A stretch of 6,617 bases of DNA, taken from NCBI GenBank assembly GCA_016779685.1, contig JADHND010000091.1:1-6617 (forward strand). The letters run 5' to 3'. Shown piece after piece: positions 1-4,628 of the stretch (positions are counted from its first letter, which is position 1; each line of letters starts with the position of its first letter). A model generated the notes under the pieces. It did not search any database. It was not told the origin of the DNA and saw only the letters and a list, made by a program, of their open reading frames with translations. A program made the position numbers and the translations under genes. This DNA comes from Shewanellaceae bacterium (lineage in GTDB: Bacteria; Pseudomonadota; Gammaproteobacteria; Enterobacterales; Shewanellaceae).

Positions 1-1
1 C

Positions 2-451
2 CCAAAGGAAGATCCAATTCCGCTACCAGAGTTGCCTTGTGCTCAGTCCGATGCATATTTTATGCTCCGTGATGGCGCTGCCGGCATCTTCTTAGCCGCG
101 CATACTTTCCCCAAATCTCGGGAAACCAGAGCGCCCTTAGTTGAAGAAATCGTGCGCTTTAAGGATAAAATTTGGCCGAAGTATCAATATTTAGTGGGCG
201 CGCCCACGGTGGATAACGAAGGCAACAAAACTGTAGTGAAGTTCAGCCGTAAAACCAAAGAGCAATATGTAGCGAGTGAAATTGATCGCAAAGCGACGGG
301 CTGGCAAGCTTATTATGTCGATGGCGCTTGGCAAGTGGCGGCGAAATCAAAAAAAGCGGCTGCGAAAAAAACCACGACGGGCAAAGGCAGCAAAGCCAAG
401 TCGAGCGCAAGTCAATCGAAAGCTAAGCAAGCGGCTAAAGCCAAGAAGTAA
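2..451 (+). CDS. topA: DNA topoisomerase I, C-terminal fragment (5' end outside window)
   Basis: The reading frame is open from base 2 and ends at TAA 449-451, giving the last 149 residues of a type IA topoisomerase, the enzyme that relaxes negatively supercoiled DNA. The match to the end of E. coli TopA is strong and collinear: PLPELPC near the edge, then SDAYFMLRDGAAGIFLA, TFPKSRETRAPLVEE, EGNKTVVKFSRKTKEQYV, and ATGWQAYYVDGAW near visible residues 98-110. This is the C-terminal DNA-binding region. The catalytic Toprim and tyrosine domains and the zinc-finger repeats lie upstream, outside the window. After the point where E. coli TopA stops, the protein continues with about 37 residues made mostly of Lys, Ala, Ser and Thr (13 lysines, visible residues 113-149), a basic tail likely to contact DNA. 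Codons and frame look intact. No initiation codon is visible, so the gene is 5'-partial here. It converges with the next gene across 76 bp. Confidence 0.96.
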   Translation, partial: PKEDPIPLPELPCAQSDAYFMLRDGAAGIFLAAHTFPKSRETRAPLVEEIVRFKDKIWPKYQYLVGAPTVDNEGNKTVVKFSRKTKEQYVASEIDRKATGWQAYYVDGAWQVAAKSKKAAAKKTTTGKGSKAKSSASQSKAKQAAKAKK

Positions 452-457
452 GCGTGA

Positions 458-499
458 GCCGTCGCTCGACGAGGTCTGTTTAAAACAGTCTCGGACGGC
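458..499. other. Imperfect hairpin between convergent topA and the 528-1307 gene
   Basis: Outer arms GCCGTC (458-463) and GACGGC (494-499) are perfectly complementary. Inside them CGAG (470-473) pairs with CTCG (490-493), and CTGT (476-479) pairs with ACAG (485-488) around a TTAAA loop. A 6-nt bulge (464-469) and a 2x1 internal loop interrupt the stem. A smaller alternative palindrome, CGTCG-CT-CGACG, occupies 460-471. The position between convergent stop codons fits a bidirectional transcription end. However, neither strand has a U-tract after the stem, so a classic intrinsic terminator is not shown. Confidence 0.4.
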
Positions 500-527
500 A
501 GTTTGGGCGTTAGCGAGGTAGGTTAAA

Positions 528-1307
528 TCACCATTTTTTTCGATCACCGAAGATTTCATCGTCTGCTTCAGGCTCCTCGGGCTTGTTCAGACGAGACTGT
601 CTCGCTTCCATTTCAGGCTGTTCTTTGTTGATGACCTCGGACAACATTTTACGGGCAAGTTCAAGCTTGTTCTTCACAAAGGTGTCATCTGGGTTTTTTC
701 GTTCGAGTGAGTTTAAGGTGTTGACGGCTTTAGTCAACATCTGCTTCGCTGTGCGAAATTGATTTTTTTCGAAAGCCATTTGGGCTCTCGAAATGGTATT
801 GTCTATATTAATACGTAGTTGCATATGTGCTATTTTTTGGTTTTCGACCCCATATACATGCTGTGGAATACGTCCTTTTTGCAGTTCAAGCCGTAAAATT
901 TCTTTTAATTTTTTAAGTGTCTGTACGATGATCAACACTTCTTTTTCGGAGTTCGGAATTTGAAAATTGTCGATGCTTCTAGCTTTGGGGGGGGTGTTTC
1001 TTAAATTTTGCATTTGACCGCGAATGACATTGATACGTTGATCGTATTGATTGGAACCGGATACTTTTTTGCTGATAAGCAAGCCTTCTTCGATGCGACC
1101 ATACAAAATCATCACGACGTTGTTGCTGATAGGAAGAATTGAGATATTGGCTAAAATCGACTCTCCATCATCAATGGCCATCTTCTGCTTAGATAGTTCT
1201 TGTCTTTTTTGATTATCGACCCTTTTTTTGTATTGCTGGGCAACATTAACACCGATCACAAGCATGAGTAAAATACCGATCAATGTCAAAACTAAGGTTA
1301 AGTACAT
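528..1307 (-). CDS. Unrecognised protein with one N-terminal membrane anchor and a TPR-like helical region
   Basis: This 259-residue protein belongs to no family I can name. Residues 3-23 form one hydrophobic segment (YLTLVLTLIGILLMLVIGV), followed at once by a basic stretch (YKKRVDNQKR). By the positive-inside rule the bulk of the protein would sit in the cytoplasm, a bitopic arrangement. Residues about 165-203 (RAQMAFEKNQFRTAKQML region) have the Ala/Leu spacing of a TPR-like helix pair. Residues 229-259 form a charged, Pro/Glu-rich tail ending in GDRKKW. No catalytic motif is visible. The start at 1307 is chosen because it places the hydrophobic segment at the N-terminus; an AGG lies about 7 nt upstream as a weak ribosome site. 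Sampled lines are about 40 % G+C, lower than nagZ. A run of eight C (coding strand) at 994-987 encodes part of Thr105-Pro106-Pro107. It lies downstream of sdaA on the same strand, 115 bp away, and could be partly co-transcribed. Coding is likely because the frame is long, intact and gives a coherent membrane-protein architecture. Confidence 0.8.
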   Translation of the reverse strand: MYLTLVLTLIGILLMLVIGVNVAQQYKKRVDNQKRQELSKQKMAIDDGESILANISILPISNNVVMILYGRIEEGLLISKKVSGSNQYDQRINVIRGQMQNLRNTPPKARSIDNFQIPNSEKEVLIIVQTLKKLKEILRLELQKGRIPQHVYGVENQKIAHMQLRINIDNTISRAQMAFEKNQFRTAKQMLTKAVNTLNSLERKNPDDTFVKNKLELARKMLSEVINKEQPEMEARQSRLNKPEEPEADDEIFGDRKKW

Positions 1308-1325
1308 ATGTAGGCCTATCTATTG

Positions 1326-1338
1326 GTGTGTATCACAC
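1326..1338. promoter_or_regulatory. Small perfect palindrome GTGTG-TAT-CACAC, possible operator or leader hairpin
   Basis: GTGTG (1326-1330) and CACAC (1334-1338) are exact inverted repeats separated by TAT. The element lies 19-31 bp upstream of the ATG at 1307, downstream of the -10 proposed at 1362-1367, so it would fall in the 5' leader. The half-sites resemble CRP halves, but the spacing is too short for the TGTGA-N6-TCACA consensus. No regulator can be named. Confidence 0.25.
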
Positions 1339-1361
1339 GAAATCAAAATACAATATACCTA

Positions 1362-1390
1362 ATTGAATTGTAGTCCATAATAAGTATCAA
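1362..1390 (-). promoter_or_regulatory. Possible sigma-70 promoter for the 528-1307 gene
   Basis: Read on the minus strand, TTGATA (1390-1385; 5 of 6 to the -35 consensus) is followed after exactly 17 bp by TTCAAT (1367-1362; 4 of 6 to the -10 consensus). Transcription would start near 1355 and leave a leader of about 48 nt before the ATG at 1307. A second -10-like TATATT lies at 1357-1352 but has no convincing -35 at standard spacing. The region is AT-rich, which raises the chance of fortuitous matches. Confidence 0.4.
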
Positions 1391-1392
1391 TG

Positions 1393-1419
1393 TTTCATTT
1401 TTAGTCAAAAAAAATGAAA
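1393..1419. repeat. AT-rich inverted repeat just after the sdaA stop codon
   Basis: TTTCATTTTT (1393-1402) and AAAAATGAAA (1410-1419) are perfect 10-bp inverted repeats around a 7-nt loop. The element starts 4 bp downstream of the sdaA TAA (minus-strand sense). The position suits a transcript end or 3' stability hairpin, but the stem has only one G-C pair and no U-run follows it on the minus strand, so terminator strength would be poor. It overlaps none of the promoter hexamers proposed at 1362-1390. Confidence 0.35.
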
Positions 1420-1422
1420 TGC

Positions 1423-2769
1423 TTAACATTCAATGATATTTACTGCCAATCCGCCTTCTGCGGTTTCTTTATACTTGGTTTGCATGTCTTTGCCTGTCTC
1501 CCACATAGTTCGGATCACTTTATCGAGTGACACTTTATGTTGACCATCTCCTTTCAAAGCCAATTTGGCGGCATTAATTGCTTTTACTGCACCTATGGCG
1601 TTGCGCTCTATACAGGGTATCTGCACCAAACCAGCGACGGGATCGCAGGTCAAACCGAGATTGTGCTCCATCCCAATTTCAGCCGCATTTTGAACTTGCT
1701 CAACGTTGCCTCCTTGGATCTCAGCTAAGCCAGCAGCCGCCATGGAGCAGGCAACCCCTACCTCGCCCTGACATCCGACTTCAGCTCCGGAAATAGACGC
1801 ATTTTTTTTATACAACATACCGATGGCAGCACACGTCAGCAGATACTGAGCACAAAGAGGCGGGGTCACTGGTTGTACGAAACGATCAATGTAGGCCAGT
1901 ACCGCTGGCACAATGCCAGCGGCTCCGTTGGTGGGGGCGGTGACGACCCGTCCCCCTGCCGCGTTTTCTTCGTTGATAGCGATGGCAAACATATTGACCC
2001 AGTCGAGAGCAGACAGTGGGTCGGTTGATTGTGATTGGAGTTGCCGATATAGATTTGGAGCCCGTCGTTTGACGTTCAGTCCCCCCGGTAACACGCCATC
2101 CGTGGTACAGCCGCGCTTAATCGCCTCTTGCATGACCAACCAGATCGCCCAGAGTTTGTTCTCGATGGTGGCGGCATCACAGAACTGAAGTTCATGTTGA
2201 TGCATGATGGCTGAGATACTCAGTTGTTGCTGCTGACACATTTCTAAGAGGGCCGCAGCATTGGTAAAGGGATAGGTGACGGTGCTGTTGTCCAGTTTGG
2301 GATCACCTGTAGGCTGGACGATAAAACCACCGCCGATTGAGAAATAGGTGGCTTGCTGTACCAGTTTATTTTGGTACAGAGCTGAAAAAACCATGCCGTT
2401 GGTGTGAAAGTCCAAGATTTTTTGGTAATGAAAAGTCCATGCGTGCTTTCGTAAAAATTTGAGCGCTTGCCCACGGACTTGCAGTCGTTCGGTGGCTTTG
2501 ACGCGTTGCATGAGCGCCACCACAATGCTGGGGTCGACTGTGGTGGGTTCATGACCCTCCAAGCCTAATATGATGGCTTGGTGCGTACCATGACCTTTGC
2601 CAGTTTGTGCCAATGAACCGTACAATTCGACGCGCAACTCATCGAGTTTATCCTGTTCAATCAGAGGGGCTAGCTCAGTGACGAAAGCTTTGGCGGCTTT
2701 CATTGGCCCGACGGTATGTGAACTTGAAGGACCAATACCAATGGTGAACATATCAAAGACACTTAGCAT
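1423..2769 (-). CDS. sdaA: L-serine dehydratase, single-chain [4Fe-4S] type
   Basis: The enzyme converts L-serine to pyruvate and ammonia in the cytoplasm, using an oxygen-labile [4Fe-4S] cluster rather than PLP. The N-terminus MLSVFDMFTIGIGPSSSHT matches the start of E. coli SdaA, and the substrate-loop motif GPSSSHTVGP is intact. The C-terminal alpha domain carries GCQGEVGVACSMAAAGL and LGLTCDPVAGLVQIPCIERN. Cluster cysteines are Cys333, Cys375 and Cys386, with the same 42/11 spacing as the Legionella enzyme. The chain ends in Cys448, matching that enzyme's C-terminal cysteine, which folds back into the active site. The 448-residue length fits the family (about 455). The frame stays open upstream to an ATG at 2823, which would add 18 residues. 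I prefer 2769 because of family alignment and because a -10-like TATAAT sits at 2808-2803, inside that extension. Neither start has a clear Shine-Dalgarno. The E. coli paralogue SdaB is similar, so sdaA versus sdaB naming is a convention here. Confidence 0.95.
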   Translation of the reverse strand: MLSVFDMFTIGIGPSSSHTVGPMKAAKAFVTELAPLIEQDKLDELRVELYGSLAQTGKGHGTHQAIILGLEGHEPTTVDPSIVVALMQRVKATERLQVRGQALKFLRKHAWTFHYQKILDFHTNGMVFSALYQNKLVQQATYFSIGGGFIVQPTGDPKLDNSTVTYPFTNAAALLEMCQQQQLSISAIMHQHELQFCDAATIENKLWAIWLVMQEAIKRGCTTDGVLPGGLNVKRRAPNLYRQLQSQSTDPLSALDWVNMFAIAINEENAAGGRVVTAPTNGAAGIVPAVLAYIDRFVQPVTPPLCAQYLLTCAAIGMLYKKNASISGAEVGCQGEVGVACSMAAAGLAEIQGGNVEQVQNAAEIGMEHNLGLTCDPVAGLVQIPCIERNAIGAVKAINAAKLALKGDGQHKVSLDKVIRTMWETGKDMQTKYKETAEGGLAVNIIEC

Positions 2770-2778
2770 AAAAGAAAT

Positions 2779-2807
2779 TTGGTATATTGAGTAGATAACA
2801 TTATTAT
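2779..2807 (+). promoter_or_regulatory. Sigma-70-type promoter for nagZ
   Basis: TTGGTA (2779-2784; 4 of 6 to the -35 consensus) is followed after exactly 17 bp by TATTAT (2802-2807; 5 of 6 to the -10 consensus). Transcription would begin around 2814 and give a leader of about 30 nt before the nagZ ATG at 2845. The -10 overlaps the oppositely oriented TATAAT used in the sdaA prediction. Confidence 0.55.
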
Positions 2808-2808
2808 A
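2803..2808 (-). promoter_or_regulatory. -10 element for sdaA, overlapping the nagZ -10
   Basis: On the minus strand the sequence reads a perfect TATAAT from 2808 to 2803. It would start transcription near 2796, about 27 nt before the preferred sdaA ATG at 2769. The region 16-18 bp upstream holds only a poor -35 (CATTCA at 17 bp, 2 of 6), so the promoter may need an activator or rely on the -10 alone. It lies upstream of the preferred sdaA start but within the alternative 18-residue extension. Confidence 0.45.
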
Positions 2809-2844
2809 GACAAGAGACAACATTTTGAATGAGCTGGGGTACAG

Positions 2845-3864
2845 ATGAGTTATATGATGATGGATTTAGAAGGCACCACTTTAACCTCGCAGGAGGCGAC
2901 TTGGTTACAACACCCTATGGTGCTGGGACTGGTCTTGTTTGCGCGTAATTTTGAAAGCCATTCTCAATTAAAATCGTTGATTGCGGCCGTGCGTGCTGTG
3001 CGTCATGATGCCCTAATCACCATTGATCACGAAGGCGGTCGAGTACAGCGTTTTGACCAAGACTTTACCTACATTCCGCCGATGTGCCAAATTTTAGCGA
3101 GCGCCCATCACCAACTTGACCAAGCAACCGCTTGGGCGCAGGATATTGGTTGGTTGATGGCCAGTGAACTGCTCGAAGTAGGGATTGACCTCACGTTTGC
3201 GCCCGTTTTGGATCGCTCCGGCATTAGTCATGTGATCGGAGAACGGGCTTTTAGTGATAACATTCAAGTGATTGCGCCATTGGCACGGGCGTTAATAGAC
3301 GGATTTGCGGAAGCGGGTATGCAAGCATGTGGTAAGCATTTTCCTGGTCATGGTGGGGTGGCTGCCGATACCCACACCGATGTGGCGACGGATGCACGCA
3401 ACTTAGCGGAGATTGAACGCTTTGATATGGTGCCGTTCCATAGCCTTATCCAACAGAATAAGTTAGCCGCTTTGATGCCAGCTCATGTTATTTATACCGC
3501 CGTTGATACCCAACCCGCAGGCTTTTCGGCGGTTTGGCTGCAAACCGTCCTCAGGCAGCAGTTACAATTTCAAGGCATTGTGTTTTCTGATGATTTAAGC
3601 ATGCATGCAGCCAGTACTCTCGGTGGTTACGATGCCCGGGTGATGCATGCCTTGCAAGCAGGCTGTGATGTGGTCTTGGTGTGCAATGCTCCGCATGCGG
3701 TCGCTGAATTACTACAAAGTGACGTCTGGCCGGAAGCGCCGCGCGTGGATCCGCGACGGCTGTGTGCAACTCGATTGGGGCAACGGTGGCATGATGACGC
3801 CCGCTATCAACGTACCCAGATATTATGTGAGAAGTTGCAGCAGGCGTTTTTGGCGCAAGCCTAA
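2845..3864 (+). CDS. nagZ: Beta-N-acetylhexosaminidase of peptidoglycan recycling (GH3)
   Basis: NagZ is a cytoplasmic family 3 glycosidase that removes GlcNAc from GlcNAc-1,6-anhydroMurNAc-peptides imported during cell-wall turnover. Its products feed recycling and, in species with ampR-ampC, generate the inducing muropeptides. The family signatures are all present in order: DHEGGRVQRF (61-70), LTFAPVLD (116-123), KHFPGHG (164-170), the acid/base loop with Asp175 and His177 (ADTHTD), PAHVIY (212-217) and FSDDLSMHAA (247-256), where Asp249 aligns with the catalytic nucleophile. At 339 residues it is almost the same length as E. coli NagZ (341). The start MSYMMMDLEG aligns without a gap to E. 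coli MGPVMLDVEG, which supports ATG 2845 over the nearby Met codons. A weak GGGG ribosome site lies 5 nt upstream (2836-2839). The TAA stop (3862-3864) overlaps the stop of the convergent csiV gene, so no terminator fits between them. Confidence 0.96.
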   Translation: MSYMMMDLEGTTLTSQEATWLQHPMVLGLVLFARNFESHSQLKSLIAAVRAVRHDALITIDHEGGRVQRFDQDFTYIPPMCQILASAHHQLDQATAWAQDIGWLMASELLEVGIDLTFAPVLDRSGISHVIGERAFSDNIQVIAPLARALIDGFAEAGMQACGKHFPGHGGVAADTHTDVATDARNLAEIERFDMVPFHSLIQQNKLAALMPAHVIYTAVDTQPAGFSAVWLQTVLRQQLQFQGIVFSDDLSMHAASTLGGYDARVMHALQAGCDVVLVCNAPHAVAELLQSDVWPEAPRVDPRRLCATRLGQRWHDDARYQRTQILCEKLQQAFLAQA

Positions 3865-4628
3865 GCAGCGGGTTGTTCCTCAAGGGGTCTAATTTGCATG
3901 ATGATCCCGAGGTAGGGGTGGTCGAAATAGTGGATTTCTTTGCTGCGAACCCTTCTTTTTTGTTGAAAGGGGATCTGGTTTAAGAAAGTTACATCCGTGG
4001 TGCTGTTTTGCGGTTGTAACCCCGTCAGTGTTTTCAATGGCCGAATGGTCTTAGTACCTTCCTTACGTAGCATAAAATCTAAATTAATAAACAGGTAGTG
4101 ATCGAGGTAAATGGTGAGATAACCAAAGATCTCATGGATCGGTTCACTCGATTTTAAGGTCTCGTTCTGAATTTGAAACCCATCTTGTTGATATTTAGAG
4201 CTAAAGTCTTCGCCGAGCGCAAAAACCACGGGCACAGCTGCCGCTTCGGGTAAGATACCTTGCTGCCACACCAAATGCAGGACATGGTTACTGCGAATGT
4301 TTTTACTTAAAATCGCATTTCTGGTGGTCATTGTAAGAGACTTTTCTGACAGTAAATACGGTGGATCAAATCGTTTTGGTGGCACCGTGACAGTTTTTGC
4401 GACCCATTGATGTTGCCGCAGAATTTTACCATCAGGAGAGTTCATTAAATTAAAAGCGTTTTTTTGCAGCGGTATGATCGTGGGGTCAGGCCATTTTTCG
4501 TCTGAGGCGGCGTCTCGCTTAAACATATAAAACTCAATCTCATACCAAACAGGCGTACTGGTGTCAGTATTCGCTTGGGCGCAGGAAGCGAATATCATCC
4601 AAAGGATCGTCAGTCGATTAAAATTCAT
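3861..4628 (-). CDS. csiV: CsiV-family peptidoglycan-binding protein (exported)
   Basis: This 255-residue protein starts with a signal peptide: basic MNFNR, hydrophobic LTILWMIFAS, then AQA with probable cleavage after Ala19. FASC could be read as a poor lipobox at Cys16, but Phe at the -3 position makes that less likely. The mature protein opens with WYEIEFYMFKR and ends with a KEIHYFDHPYLGIIMQIRP segment, both typical of the CsiV family, which I recognise from memory rather than from a search. In Vibrio cholerae CsiV binds peptidoglycan in the periplasm and promotes LpoA-dependent PBP1A activity; that role is inferred here. The ATG overlaps the mfd stop as ATGA (4628-4625), and an AAGAGA Shine-Dalgarno (4640-4635) lies 6 nt upstream within mfd, so translation is probably coupled. 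A position directly after mfd fits my recollection of this family in other gammaproteobacteria. The TAG stop overlaps the nagZ stop. Confidence 0.82.
   Translation of the reverse strand: MNFNRLTILWMIFASCAQANTDTSTPVWYEIEFYMFKRDAASDEKWPDPTIIPLQKNAFNLMNSPDGKILRQHQWVAKTVTVPPKRFDPPYLLSEKSLTMTTRNAILSKNIRSNHVLHLVWQQGILPEAAAVPVVFALGEDFSSKYQQDGFQIQNETLKSSEPIHEIFGYLTIYLDHYLFINLDFMLRKEGTKTIRPLKTLTGLQPQNSTTDVTFLNQIPFQQKRRVRSKEIHYFDHPYLGIIMQIRPLEEQPAA

Noticed and set aside
276..559. Open frames on both strands overlapping the end of topA and the gap after it (plus 276-521, minus 347-559).
   Set aside because: They are arginine-rich shadows of the lysine/alanine-coding tail of topA, lack recognisable motifs, and conflict with the clear topA and 528-1307 frames.
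1326..1338. CRP binding site.
   Set aside because: The TGTG and CACA halves are present, but the 6-bp centre needed between TGTGA and TCACA is missing.
1393..1419. Standard intrinsic terminator for sdaA.
   Set aside because: The stem is almost all A-T pairs and there is no U-tract after it on the minus strand; it is listed only as an inverted repeat.
1802..1809. A8 tract (coding strand) in sdaA as a programmed slippage or phase-variation site.
   Set aside because: It encodes Tyr-Lys-Lys-Asn in a conserved stretch of an ordinary metabolic enzyme, and A-runs of this length are common in moderately AT-rich genomes.
2244..2552. Second minus-strand frame inside sdaA, 102 codons.
   Set aside because: It is an offset frame of sdaA; the sdaA frame is uninterrupted and fully conserved here, so no frameshift or nested gene is needed.
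3551..3883. Minus-strand open frame of 110 codons opposite the end of nagZ.
   Set aside because: It lies wholly antisense to the well-conserved nagZ C-terminus, and its His/Arg/Pro-rich translation looks like a shadow frame.
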